A DNA stretch of 64,000 nt from CAZGSN01 sp964371655 (GCA_964371655.1 CAYJOD010000009.1:75868-139867), one strand, 5' to 3'; numbered from the stretch's first letter, positions 50,245 to 59,043 are shown. Numbers and translations are program-made. Notes: generated by a model not told the origin, from the sequence alone.

Positions 50245-52299
50245 CTACGACGCTGGACAGATGAACAGCTGCGGATCGAGGCAAGAGTTGAACATCGCGT
50301 CGACCGTGCCGTTGTCGCCGTAATCCAGCTCGAGCCCGGAGGCCTTGTAGCGAATCAGATCGGTGACCGAGAAATCGGAGCCATGATCGACTGACTCCTC
50401 GCCCGCGCGTGGGCACGCAGCGCCGGCGTCGATGATGAGATCGCTGCGGGGATGGAAGTAGACGCTGCCGCCGAAACACGCGGAAACAACCTGCCCGTCG
50501 ATGCCGACATGATTGGTTCCTGACGTCGTATCGTTTGACACCGTGAAGTCGCCAAATTCCCCCTGGAAATCGGTCGCGCCGCCGCCGAAGGTCACGATGC
50601 CGTTCACGATCATGGAATAGATCTCGGGAACGCACGCGCTACCGTACTGCTGAACGGTAATGACCAGGGTCGTACCCGGCGCAAAGGCCGCTTGCGTCGA
50701 GGAGACTTGCACCCCTTGCGTATTTTTCGTCGTCACCGTGATGGTGCCGGCGACGTCGAGGTCGATGACACTGTAGTGGCACGTCGGGACCTCGCCGGCC
50801 AAGGTCACCCCAGCGGTGAAATTGGAGAAGCTCGCGGTGACCGTACCGGCGCTTGCCGCCTCTTCGATCGTGAGGGATGGAATCGCCAGCGTGCCGTTCT
50901 CGGGAACAGTGCCACACACCTCGCCCTCGTTGCCGGTGTAGGTGAGCGTGCCATTGAACGTCAACGTCGCACCGGTGGAAGCGCTGACCTTACAGCTGCT
51001 CAATTGCACGCTGTAGACCGGCGGCGAGAACGTGGGTGGAAAACCAAGGACGATATTCTGATCACACGCCAGAGTACCGCCACCGCCGCCCGAGCAGCTG
51101 ATTGGTATCGTGAAGACATTGGCTCGCTGCAACGACGATGACGGCGACACGCGTCCGAGTACCGCCGACAGCACGTCGGGGATGACCAGGAGAACCGACG
51201 TTGCGCTCTGGATGGTGCCAACCGAGCGGCTCACCGTGGTCGCGCCGGTGCTGCCGGTGGTCGCCGTCGGCGAGGCCGTCCGCATTTCGCCGGAGGTTGG
51301 AGTGGCGGTGCGCAGCCCTGTCGTGGTGGGCGTCGCTGTCGCCGCGTGATTCGTTGGCGTCGCGGTGGTTGCGCCGTGGGTGGTGGTAGCGGTTACCGGC
51401 GCCGACGTCCGCGTCGGCGTAACGCCACACGGTCGTCCGATGGCATTGCGCGCCGCGATGATTTCATCGATGTCGATGACTCCATTACCATCGAGATCGA
51501 GGTTGCAGGCATCGACGTTCTCTTGCCCCAAGGCGCCGCGAATGGCGCGCATGACCTCGTCGAGGGTGACGCAGCCATCGCCGTTGCAGTCGCCACAGTC
51601 GCCGTCGCAAACCGACCCCGTGGTCGGCGTGCGCGTTGGCGTTGCGCTGCCCCCGCCGGTGCTCGGCGTGGGCGTCGGGGTTCGTGTTGAAGTCGGCCCC
51701 ACCGTACCGCCTCCACCCACGCACTCGCCGTTATTGCAGCGCTCGTTAGACGTGCACGTGTTGCCATCGTCGCAGGCTCCGCCGTTGTTGATGGGTTGCT
51801 TGTTGATGCTGCACTCGCCGCTGCCGGGATCGCATTGCGCCGAAAAACAAGGATCTTGGCAGGTCCTTGCGATGGCAGTGCACTGGCCGTTCGCCGGGTT
51901 GCAGAAGTCGACAGTGCACTTATTACCGTCGACATCGGGGCAACTCTTGATCTCGGGGAAACAGAATCCGAACTGGCAGGTGGCGCCGAGGAAGCACGCA
52001 CCCAGAACATCGCCCAATGGGCTGACACACGAGTGACCGTTGGCGCTGGGATCAAGTGTGCCATGGCATTGTCCCGACACGCAGCTGTCATTCGTCGTGC
52101 ACGGATTCCCATCGTCGCACGACGTGCCATTCTGCTTTGCGGTACCCTTGCAGGTGCCGTCCGGCTGACACGTTGCATTGATCGTGCACTCGTCGAAGTC
52201 GTCACAGCTCTGTGCGGACGAGCGATTCACAGCCGGCCCGAACAGACCAAGCGCTACCAAGACACCAAAAACGAGCAAGCGAGTGGCAAACATACGCAC
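50245..52299 (-). CDS. Secreted Cys-rich protein with dockerin-like EF-hand pair
   Basis: A 684-aa exported protein. The signal peptide (MRMFATRLLVFGVLVALGLF) ends near SSAQ. Residues ~30-200 hold four or five Cys-rich modules of the form CDDGNPCTTNDSCVSGQCHG, as in disulphide-rich surface proteins of Myxococcota. A Thr-Pro linker leads to a Ca-binding pair, DCNGDGCVTLDEV and DLDGNGVIDIDEI (dockerin-like), about 245-300, then another Thr-Pro linker and a ~310-residue beta-rich C-terminal domain. GTG at 52299 fits GGAGGG seven bases upstream; ATG at 52293 is the alternative. Function unknown; a surface-bound calcium-dependent protein is inferred. Confidence 0.8.
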   Translation of the reverse strand: MRMFATRLLVFGVLVALGLFGPAVNRSSAQSCDDFDECTINATCQPDGTCKGTAKQNGTSCDDGNPCTTNDSCVSGQCHGTLDPSANGHSCVSPLGDVLGACFLGATCQFGFCFPEIKSCPDVDGNKCTVDFCNPANGQCTAIARTCQDPCFSAQCDPGSGECSINKQPINNGGACDDGNTCTSNERCNNGECVGGGGTVGPTSTRTPTPTPSTGGGSATPTRTPTTGSVCDGDCGDCNGDGCVTLDEVMRAIRGALGQENVDACNLDLDGNGVIDIDEIIAARNAIGRPCGVTPTRTSAPVTATTTHGATTATPTNHAATATPTTTGLRTATPTSGEMRTASPTATTGSTGATTVSRSVGTIQSATSVLLVIPDVLSAVLGRVSPSSSLQRANVFTIPISCSGGGGGTLACDQNIVLGFPPTFSPPVYSVQLSSCKVSASTGATLTFNGTLTYTGNEGEVCGTVPENGTLAIPSLTIEEAASAGTVTASFSNFTAGVTLAGEVPTCHYSVIDLDVAGTITVTTKNTQGVQVSSTQAAFAPGTTLVITVQQYGSACVPEIYSMIVNGIVTFGGGATDFQGEFGDFTVSNDTTSGTNHVGIDGQVVSACFGGSVYFHPRSDLIIDAGAACPRAGEESVDHGSDFSVTDLIRYKASGLELDYGDNGTVDAMFNSCLDPQLFICPAS

Positions 52300-52428
52300 A
52301 GATCATCCCTCCAGCGGCCTAAGATGCCAGTCGACGGTCAGTAGTCAACAGTCGATGGTTCATGTCGCAACCCGCGCCCGAGCGTGGCGCAAGGCGTTCC
52401 CGATTCCATCCACCGGCCACCGTTTGGC

Positions 52429-52495
52429 GAGGTTGTCTCACAACTGGCAGGGCGCGCAGCCGCGCGCCCTGTTCGGTGGGTTTTGAGACAACCTC
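52429..52495. repeat. MITE-like element, internally deleted copy 3
   Basis: Perfect 12-bp terminal inverted repeats GAGGTTGTCTCA (52429-52440) and TGAGACAACCTC (52484-52495) enclose only GGGCGCGCAGCCGCGCGCCC and short flanks (ACTGGCAG, GTTCGGTGG). Those flanks match both ends of copy 4 at 62226 (reverse complement), so about 50 bp of the middle are missing here. The 52300-52681 interval has no gene. Confidence 0.85.
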
Positions 52496-52538
52496 TGGCG
52501 ACGACGGCTACGGTTGTTGTCCTCGTGTGGCTATCGCA

Positions 52539-52563
52539 GAGCCGCGACCGTAAGGGAGCGGTG
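52539..52563 (+). repeat. 25-bp GAGCCGCGACCGTAAGGGAG-type repeat, copy 3
   Basis: Differs from the copy at 8546-8570 by a single base. It lies between the MITE-like element and the MFS gene, and is flanked by repeated words GGCGACGACGGCTACGGTTG (52498-) and GGCGACGGCGGCTACGGTTG (about 52630-52650). Confidence 0.75.
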
Positions 52564-52681
52564 ACTCGTGGGAGATCTCACACGCAGCTTACAGAGGACT
52601 CCTATCATTCCATCCGACGGCCACCGTCTGGCGACGGCGGCTACGGTTGCGGGTAATGCGGCTGGTTGAGGCAGGGCCGCA

Positions 52682-53995
52682 TTACACCGACTCACGCGCC
52701 GCCGCTTCAAGCGAGAGGCCGCGGGTCTCATCGATGAAGAGGAAGAAGATGATCGCACTCGGAATCGCGAGCAGCGCCAGGTAGCCGGTGACGATCGACA
52801 AGCCGCCCAAGGGTCCGGCGAGCATGGCGATGATGGCCTGCGATGAAATCGACGCGATCGCCTGAACGATCGCGAACCAACCGACCATCGTCCCGCGCAA
52901 GGCGGTCGGAAACAGCTCGGTGGCAGCGGAGTTGCCGCCCACCATCCAGGCGTTGATGGCACTCATGTACCAGCAAAAGCCGGTGGCCATCCACAGAGCC
53001 GGGTGCGCGAAACCGGCCGGCGGTCCCCAGTAGAAAAACAGGCCGCCGAAGGCGACGAGGACGCTGGCACAGGCGACGGTAGGGACGCGTCCGAACCGTT
53101 CGCAACCCCAGGCACCGAGAGTGAGGCCGAGCATGCTCATGCCGCCGCCGGCGATCATCATGGCGCTCGCCATCGCCGCCGACAGCCCTACGACCGAGAC
53201 CGCGTGGAAGTACCCCCAAGTCGTCACCGCCGTCACCGTCGTCATGCTCAACAGCGAGCAAGTCAGAATCGGTATGGCACGACGGCGATAGCGTTGCTTG
53301 AAGACGTCGTAGAAACGGGTCTGGGCCGTCGAGCCGCTCGCCGCGGCGCGCTGCCAGCGCTCGCTCTCCGGAAGCGCCCGGCTCACGAAGGGCACACCGA
53401 GCAAGCCGGCACCAGCGAGCACCAACAACCATCGCCACGAGTACTCGGCGTTGGCCAGGATCGGTACCAGGATGACACAAAGGCCGCCGCCGAGACCGAG
53501 CGCCAAGCCGCCGTAGCTCTGGCCCTTGGCGCGTTGATCGATCGGCATGCCCTCGGCGAGCATGACCACCGAGCTCGACACGCTCGCGGTTATGAACGCG
53601 TACAGGAAGATCTCGCACACGGCATAGGCGATGATATTCGTCGACGCCGCCGCGCCCAGTGCCAGCAGCGGTGTAGCGGTCATGCACAACAGCAGAATCC
53701 GCCGGCGCCCCACCCGATCGGCCATGCGCGAAAGGATCATCGCCCCAATCGAGGAGAGCGAGATCCAAGCAAACAGCTGCGCAATGCCCGACTCACCGAG
53801 CGCGAAGCTGCGCGCGACGTAGGGGGAAGCGATGCCGTTAATCGCCATCGTGTAACCCTGGTAGAGGAGCAGGCTGAACGTCGCGACGACAATGCGTTGC
53901 GAATGCGCCGCCACCGGGGCGACTATCTCGACGACTGCGTCTTGCTCCAGTTCGGCTTGCAACACTGGCGCAGGTCTATCGCCGATGTTCAGCAC
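52682..53995 (-). CDS. Major facilitator superfamily transporter
   Basis: About 437 aa with 12 predicted membrane segments. The loop 2-3 MFS motif is LSRMADRVGRRRILLLCM, and loop 8-9 has LTLGAWGCERFGRVPTVACA. The segment NAWMVGGNSAATELFPTALRGTMVGW resembles sugar-porter/aromatic-acid symporter subfamilies. The start is uncertain: GTG at 53995 gives a sensible N-terminus and avoids overlap with the divergent gene; the frame is open to a GTG at 54106. Substrate unknown. Confidence 0.82.
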   Translation of the reverse strand: MLNIGDRPAPVLQAELEQDAVVEIVAPVAAHSQRIVVATFSLLLYQGYTMAINGIASPYVARSFALGESGIAQLFAWISLSSIGAMILSRMADRVGRRRILLLCMTATPLLALGAAASTNIIAYAVCEIFLYAFITASVSSSVVMLAEGMPIDQRAKGQSYGGLALGLGGGLCVILVPILANAEYSWRWLLVLAGAGLLGVPFVSRALPESERWQRAAASGSTAQTRFYDVFKQRYRRRAIPILTCSLLSMTTVTAVTTWGYFHAVSVVGLSAAMASAMMIAGGGMSMLGLTLGAWGCERFGRVPTVACASVLVAFGGLFFYWGPPAGFAHPALWMATGFCWYMSAINAWMVGGNSAATELFPTALRGTMVGWFAIVQAIASISSQAIIAMLAGPLGGLSIVTGYLALLAIPSAIIFFLFIDETRGLSLEAAARESV

Positions 53996-54091
53996 GAGCA
54001 AGCGAAGTATCGCGCCGATGGTGGCAACGCCCGAGAATAGTTGCGCTGCCGGCGAGACATCACCGCCCGGTGCGGGTACACTGGCGTGTGC

Positions 54092-54784
54092 ATGGAGAGT
54101 TTGCACCTGTTTGTGCCGTTGACCTGCCTACTGACAACGCTCGTCGCCGCGTCGCCGGCGCTGGCACAGACGGCGGCGGATACGCCGACCGACGCCTGCA
54201 TCGCGTGCCGCGCCGACGTCGACTCGATTCGCAAGACTCTCTCGGAACGCGACTGGGAGGTTGTGCAGCAGGGCGAAATCGTCACCAGCAAAGTCGACTC
54301 CCAGGGCCCTAACGGCAACAAGGAGAGCGCCGTGCAAAGCGCGGCGATCTTGCGCTTCCCGGTGGACGCCGTATGGAGCGTGCTCATCGACTTCGAAGCG
54401 CGCTCACGATTCATCCCGGGCGTGAAGGAAATAAAGATCGTCCGCCACGAAGCGAATCGATTTTGGCTCGAAGAGCATCTGCGCGTCTTCCTCTGGAACA
54501 TACGCTTCGGCGCGATCAACACGCTCGATCCCGAGCACGGGCGGGTCTCGTGGCGCATCAATCCTGAAACCAAGAACGACATCGCCGATACCACCGGCTC
54601 ATGGCAAATCGCCAGCATCGGCGAATTACGTACGCTGGTGAACTACCAAGCCCGCATCGACAGCGGTCAACCAGTCCCCGGCTTCATCGAAGACTTCTTT
54701 GCGCTGCGGTCTCTACCCAAGATGGTGAGCGGCCTGCGCGACGAGATCGGCAGGCGCTTCCCGGAGCTCGGCGATCAGCACTGA
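54092..54784 (+). CDS. Exported SRPBCC (START/polyketide-cyclase-like) protein
   Basis: A 230-aa protein with a signal peptide (HLFVPLTCLLTTLVAASPAL, cleavage after ALA). Then come a short Cys pair (CIACRADVD) and an SRPBCC helix-grip domain: AAILRFPVDAVWSVLIDFEA, SRFIPGVKEIKIVRHEANRF, GRVSWRINPETKNDIADTTG, SWQIASIGELRTLVNYQARI, ending with a long helix (SLPKMVSGLRDEIGRRFPEL). It probably binds a hydrophobic ligand in the periplasm. Ribosome site is weak. Convergent with the RlmL-like gene. Confidence 0.75.
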   Translation: MESLHLFVPLTCLLTTLVAASPALAQTAADTPTDACIACRADVDSIRKTLSERDWEVVQQGEIVTSKVDSQGPNGNKESAVQSAAILRFPVDAVWSVLIDFEARSRFIPGVKEIKIVRHEANRFWLEEHLRVFLWNIRFGAINTLDPEHGRVSWRINPETKNDIADTTGSWQIASIGELRTLVNYQARIDSGQPVPGFIEDFFALRSLPKMVSGLRDEIGRRFPELGDQH

Positions 54785-54788
54785 ATCA

Positions 54789-54818
54789 GACCGATCGGTC
54801 GGATCCGACCGATCGGTC
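54789..54818. terminator. 30-bp perfect palindrome between convergent genes
   Basis: GACCGATCGGTCGGA and its exact reverse complement form a perfect 30-bp palindrome five bases past the stop of the SRPBCC gene. Outer flanks AATCA/CGATT almost extend it. Its place between two convergent genes suggests a bidirectional terminator. Confidence 0.65.
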
Positions 54819-54826
54819 CGATTCCT

Positions 54827-55990
54827 TCAGCGCCGCTCGCGAAACGATGCACCGATCCGGAACTTCAGCAGCCGACAGCGAACGTTGCTGTTGAACAGCG
54901 TGTAGGCACGCTCGGCGCGCAAGCCGAGGGTGAAGGCCAGCTCTTCGTTGCCGGTGAGAACCCAGGCCGTCCACCCTTCGAAACGATCTCTGAGCACGGC
55001 GCCGAGCTCGGCATACAAGCCGCGCAGCTCCTCGACGTTGCCGAGGCGCTCGCCATACGGCGGATTGACGGCGACGAGGCCCGGGCTCGAAGCGGGCGGC
55101 TGGCAATCGCCCACGGCGCCAGCCTCGATACGAACCCGCCCCTCCAGGTCGGCGCGCGCCGCGTTCCCCTTGGCAATGCGCACCGCATTCAGATCGTGAT
55201 CGCAGCCGACAACGACGGGAAGTCGCAGCAGACCCGCGGCGCGGCGTTCACGAGCCTCGTCGATCAGCAGCTGCCACGAGCGCGGCTCGTGCTGGCGCCA
55301 GCGCAGAAAGCCGAAGTAGTCGCGCCGCAGGCCCGGCGCGATATCGGCAGCAATGAGAGCCGCTTCGATCGGCAAGGTTCCCGAGCCGCACATCGGATCC
55401 AGGAACGGTGCCGCTTGCGCCGCCATCTGCGCCCAGCCGGCACGGATCAAGATCGCCGCCGCCAGGTTCTCCTTCAGCGGTGCGGCCGTGTTCTCACCGC
55501 GATAGCCGCGGCGGTGCAGACTCTCGCCGGAGAGGTCGATGCTAACCGTGGCGGCGTCGGCACGAACGTGCACGTTGACGCGCACATCGGGGCGCACGAG
55601 CTCCACCGAGGGACGCCGCCCCGAGCGCTCGCGCAGCTGGTCGACGATCGCGTCCTTGGTCTTTTGCGCACCGAATTGTGTATGCGTGATCGCCGACGCC
55701 GCGCTGGAGAAATCGACGGCGAAGGTGGCGTCGGGCTCCAGATGCTGGCGCCAGTCGATCGAAGCGACACCGTCGTAGAGCTCCTCCGGAGTCCGTGCGG
55801 GGAACACACAAAGCGGCAGCAAGATGCGATTGGCTACGCGCGACCACAGGCAGGCGCGATAGGCAAGCTCGAGCGAGCCTTCGAACCGCACTCCGGCCTT
55901 GGTCTCCTGAACCTCACACGCCCCCAGCGCCGTGAGCTCGTCGGCCACGACGTTTTCGACGCCCTTGGGCGCGGTCGCGAAAAAGCGCAT
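54827..55990 (-). CDS. THUMP-domain rRNA methyltransferase (RlmL N-terminal-type)
   Basis: A 387-aa protein. An N-terminal THUMP RNA-binding part (MRFFATAPKGVENVVADELT, AVDFSSAASAITHTQFGAQK) precedes a methyltransferase domain with the SAM motif FLDPMCGSGTLPIEAALIAA and catalytic motif NPPYGERLG. E. coli RlmL/RlmK is a fusion of two methyltransferases; only the RlmL-type half (m2G2445-type activity) is present here, as in many bacteria. GTG/ATG ambiguity is absent; ATG at 55990. Confidence 0.9.
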   Translation of the reverse strand: MRFFATAPKGVENVVADELTALGACEVQETKAGVRFEGSLELAYRACLWSRVANRILLPLCVFPARTPEELYDGVASIDWRQHLEPDATFAVDFSSAASAITHTQFGAQKTKDAIVDQLRERSGRRPSVELVRPDVRVNVHVRADAATVSIDLSGESLHRRGYRGENTAAPLKENLAAAILIRAGWAQMAAQAAPFLDPMCGSGTLPIEAALIAADIAPGLRRDYFGFLRWRQHEPRSWQLLIDEARERRAAGLLRLPVVVGCDHDLNAVRIAKGNAARADLEGRVRIEAGAVGDCQPPASSPGLVAVNPPYGERLGNVEELRGLYAELGAVLRDRFEGWTAWVLTGNEELAFTLGLRAERAYTLFNSNVRCRLLKFRIGASFRERR

Positions 55991-56034
55991 GGTTGAGCAG
56001 ACCGATCCGACGGATCGGAGCGATCCGCCGCCCG

Positions 56035-57186
56035 CTATTCCAGCCCCATGCGACGCGCGATGATGACCTTCATGATTTCATTGGTGCCGGCGTAAATCGT
56101 CTGCACCGCGGCGTCGGCGTAGTCCATGGAGATCGGGTATTCGAGCATGAAGCCGTAGCCACCATGGAGCTGCAGGCATTCGCCGCTGACGCGCTTCTGC
56201 AGATCCGTGGTCCAGTACTTCGCCATGCTCACTTCTTTGACGATCTCGTCGCCACGCACGTGCGCGGCCAGGAGCTTGTCGACGAAGGCCTGGCCGATCT
56301 CGATCTCGGTGGCGAGCTCGGCGAGCTTGAACTGAGTATTTTGAAGCGCCGCGATCGGACGGCCGAAGGCGCGCCGCTGCTTGACGTACTCGATGGTGTC
56401 GTCGAGGGAACGCCGGCACGAGGCCACCGAACCCACCGCGATGCACAGGCGCTCCTGCTGCAGCTTCTCCATCAGCATGCGGAAGCCCTCACCCTCCTTG
56501 CCGAGAAGCGCGGTCTTCGGAACGATGCAGTCTTCGAACGCCAGCTCGCTGGTGTCCTGCCCGCGCAAGCCGAGCTTGTCGAGCTTGCGCCCGCGCACGA
56601 AGCCGGGCGTGTTAGCCTCGACGAGGAAAAGGCTCACACCTTTGTACGCCGGTTTGGCGGCCGGATCGGTCTTGGCAACGACGACGAAAAGGTCGCCGAT
56701 CTGTCCATTGGAGATGAACGTCTTGGAACCGTTCAGAACATAGTGATCGCCCTGGCGCATGGCCTTGGTCTGCACCCCGGCGAGGTCCGAGCCGGCGCCG
56801 GGCTCGGTCATGGCGATCCCGGTGATGATGTCGCCGGAGATCGCACCGGGCAGATACTGCTGCTTCTGCTCCTCGGAGCCGTACGCTGTGATGTAGGGGA
56901 CGCAGATGTCGGAGTGCAGCGAGATCATCATGGCGTGAGCGCGCAGGTACGCCATCTCTTCCATGACAATCGCGTCGTAGAGGAAGTCGGCGCCGGCACC
57001 GCCGTACTCGGCGGGCGCGTTGGCGCCCAGGAAGCCCTCCGCACCGGCCCGCTGCCAGCTCGCGCGGTCGCTCATGCCGCGCTCGTTCCACACGGGAATC
57101 TTGGGCACGATCTCCTTGTCGGCAAAGCGCTTGAACTGATCCCGGAAGAGCTCGTGTTCCTCGGTAAAAATGTCGCGTTTCATCAT
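56035..57186 (-). CDS. Acyl-CoA dehydrogenase
   Basis: A 383-aa flavoprotein of beta-oxidation that passes electrons to ETF. The motifs are ITGIAMTEPGAGSDLAGVQT (FAD/substrate binding), GSKTFISNGQIGDLFVVVAK, and LQLHGGYGFMLEYPISMDYA, with a YAGTNEIMKVIIARRM tail. The residue region for the catalytic Glu is in the last 30 amino acids (AGTNEI). AGGAGGTGAG precedes the tandem ATGATG start. The upstream region carries a heptanucleotide repeat array. etfBA lies 3 kb away. Confidence 0.94.
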   Translation of the reverse strand: MMKRDIFTEEHELFRDQFKRFADKEIVPKIPVWNERGMSDRASWQRAGAEGFLGANAPAEYGGAGADFLYDAIVMEEMAYLRAHAMMISLHSDICVPYITAYGSEEQKQQYLPGAISGDIITGIAMTEPGAGSDLAGVQTKAMRQGDHYVLNGSKTFISNGQIGDLFVVVAKTDPAAKPAYKGVSLFLVEANTPGFVRGRKLDKLGLRGQDTSELAFEDCIVPKTALLGKEGEGFRMLMEKLQQERLCIAVGSVASCRRSLDDTIEYVKQRRAFGRPIAALQNTQFKLAELATEIEIGQAFVDKLLAAHVRGDEIVKEVSMAKYWTTDLQKRVSGECLQLHGGYGFMLEYPISMDYADAAVQTIYAGTNEIMKVIIARRMGLE

Positions 57187-57264
57187 GTCTCACCTCCTAG
57201 CGCGTGAAGCGTATCTCGTGAAGCGTATCTCGTCAGCAGAAGAGGCGGTGCGAAGCGCCGCCCT

Positions 57265-57366
57265 CACGCTTCACGCTTCACGCTTCACGCTTCACGCTTC
57301 ACGCTTCACGTTTCACGCTTCACGCTTCACGCTTCACGTTTCACGCTTCACGCTTCACGTTTCACG
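57265..57366. repeat. Heptanucleotide tandem repeat (CACGCTT/CACGTTT)n
   Basis: About 14 units of CACGCTT, with CACGTTT variants at intervals, run from 57265 to 57366. On the other side, at about 57203-57227, two copies of GTGAAGCGTATCTC can pair with it. The array lies upstream of the acyl-CoA dehydrogenase start (57186, minus strand) and supplies the stop codon of pdxH (57362-57364). Confidence 0.95.
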
Positions 57367-57940
57367 GCTGCAGCAGCTTTTTTGTCCATCCGCTCTTCGA
57401 CTGCGTGTACAGCTCGCGCCGATGCAGGCGGTGATCGCCGCGCGTCCAGAACTCGATCTGCCGCGGAATGAGCCGGAAGCCGGTCCACCCTTCGGGACGC
57501 GGCACGTCTTTGCCGCCGAGCTCGCGGCGCAGCTGCCGCCAGCGTGCGAGCAGGAGGGTGTGGCTGGCGATCGCTTGGCTCTGGCGGGAGACGGCACCGG
57601 CGAGCTGGCTCTCGCGGGGACGCGTCGCCCAGTAGGCATCCGCTTCTTCCGGCGTCACCAGCTCGACGCGACCCTCGACTCGTACTTGCTTGCCGATGGC
57701 GTCCCAATAGAAGGCCATCGAAGCGTACGGATTCCCCAAAAGCTCGGGACCCTTGCGACTGACGAGATTGGTGTAGAAGACGAAGCCGCTGTCGTCGGCC
57801 TGCTTGAGCAAGATGTAGCGCACCGATGGCCGTCCGCGCTTGTCGGCCGTCGCCAGGGCCATGGCCTCAGGCAAGGGCGCCCCGGCGCTGACGGCAGTGC
57901 GGAACCAGCGGTTGAAGTGGGCGATTGGATTCAAGGACAT
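57362..57940 (-). CDS. pdxH: Pyridoxamine 5'-phosphate oxidase PdxH
   Basis: A 192-aa FMN enzyme that makes pyridoxal phosphate. Features: MSLNPIAHFNRWFRTAVSAG, the FMN-binding PSVRYILLKQADDSGFVFYT (Arg, Leu-Lys) and NLVSRKGPELLGNPYASMAF (Ser-Arg-Lys), and the C-terminal RLIPRQIEFWTRGDHRLHRR. ATG at 57940 with GGGAG; an open frame upstream to 58324 is unrelated. The final residues KKLLQP are normal for the family, with the TGA in the repeat array. Confidence 0.93.
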   Translation of the reverse strand: MSLNPIAHFNRWFRTAVSAGAPLPEAMALATADKRGRPSVRYILLKQADDSGFVFYTNLVSRKGPELLGNPYASMAFYWDAIGKQVRVEGRVELVTPEEADAYWATRPRESQLAGAVSRQSQAIASHTLLLARWRQLRRELGGKDVPRPEGWTGFRLIPRQIEFWTRGDHRLHRRELYTQSKSGWTKKLLQP

Positions 57941-58046
57941 CGAAACTCCCGTGCAGGGTGATTTTTGGTCGCCGTTCCTCCTCGCCAATTCCCGATCCAA
58001 TCGCAACCCCCGTAGAGCAAGGGGACTGTCCCGTGCTCGAGGCGAT

Positions 58047-58958
58047 TCAACCCAGCTGCGTACCGGCATTGAGTTGATTGGCGGCGGCGAACTCGCTCGC
58101 CGCCATCTTGGCGCCGTTGCCGCGCAGGCGTTTGGCGCGAATCGCGCCGCCGGTGGCGCCGATGACGACGGCGCCATCGGCAATCGCCTCAACGACACCG
58201 GCCGTGTGTGCGCCGCCGATGATCGGACGACAGTCGAACAGGCGCAGCTTCTCGCCCTTGAACAGAGTAAAGGCGCCAGGGTTGGGATCACAGCCGCGGA
58301 TGAGGTTGTAGAGCTGGCGCACATCGCAGCTCCAATCGATCACGGCGTGCTCGTCGCGGCAGAGCGGATCGTAGGTAGCCTGCGCTTCGTCCTGCGGCTG
58401 GCGCGGAGCCTTGCCGGCGGCGATCAGCTCGACCGACTCGAGCACGACCTCGACACCGACCGGGAAGAGCTTGTTGAAGTACAAGGTGGCGGCGGTGTCG
58501 TCGGCCTCGATCACGGCTCGCTTCTGCAACAGGATGGGACCGGTATCGATGCCAGGATCAACCCAGAACATCGTCACCCCGGTCTCAGTCTCGCCTTTGA
58601 TCAGCTGCCACGGAATGGCGCTGCCGCCGCGATACTTCGGCAGCAGTGAGGGGTGGAAGCAGATGCTGCCGAGACGCGGCACTTCAAACACATTCTGGGG
58701 GACGATCTGGGTCACGTAGGCGAGCACGGCGAGGTCGGCGTTGTACTCTTCGAACTCTCGTTGCACGTCGGCACCCTTCAACGACTTATGCTGGTGGACG
58801 GCGACGCCCAGGGCTTGCGCCCTCGCCTTCACTGGATCGAGCTTGCCGCCCGGCGCGTCGGGCGGACAGTAGACCGCCGGCACCTCGTGCCCGTTGCGGC
58901 GCAGACCATCGAGAACCTTTTCCGCGAACGCGGCTTGTCCGATCAGAAGGATACGCAT
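58047..58958 (-). CDS. Formyltransferase/10-formyl-THF hydrolase-like protein
   Basis: A 303-aa formyltransferase-fold protein. It begins MRILLIGQAAFAEKVLDGLR; the active-site region is GSICFHPSLLPKYRGGSAIP followed by GVTMFWVDPGIDTGPILLQK. The C-terminal domain has TYDPLCRDEHAVIDWSCDV, NPGAFTLFKGEKLRLFD. This resembles the N-terminal hydrolase domain of 10-formyl-THF dehydrogenase (ALDH1L) more than Met-tRNA formyltransferase, because the site reads IxFHPSLLPxxRG (Fmt has NxHxSLLPxxRG). It lacks the ALDH part, so it would be a standalone formyl-THF hydrolase or sugar formyltransferase. Reaction unproven. Confidence 0.75.
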   Translation of the reverse strand: MRILLIGQAAFAEKVLDGLRRNGHEVPAVYCPPDAPGGKLDPVKARAQALGVAVHQHKSLKGADVQREFEEYNADLAVLAYVTQIVPQNVFEVPRLGSICFHPSLLPKYRGGSAIPWQLIKGETETGVTMFWVDPGIDTGPILLQKRAVIEADDTAATLYFNKLFPVGVEVVLESVELIAAGKAPRQPQDEAQATYDPLCRDEHAVIDWSCDVRQLYNLIRGCDPNPGAFTLFKGEKLRLFDCRPIIGGAHTAGVVEAIADGAVVIGATGGAIRAKRLRGNGAKMAASEFAAANQLNAGTQLG

Positions 58959-59043
58959 GGGGGCGCAGACTAAATCTTGGAGTGCGAAACGTAAAGGAAG
59001 GGATCGAAGCGCCCGGGCTACGGTACCGCCGTGAGTTGGTTCT

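Noticed and set aside
57265..57366. Possible CRISPR array
   Set aside because: The repeat unit is 7 bp with no spacers; no cas gene is near.
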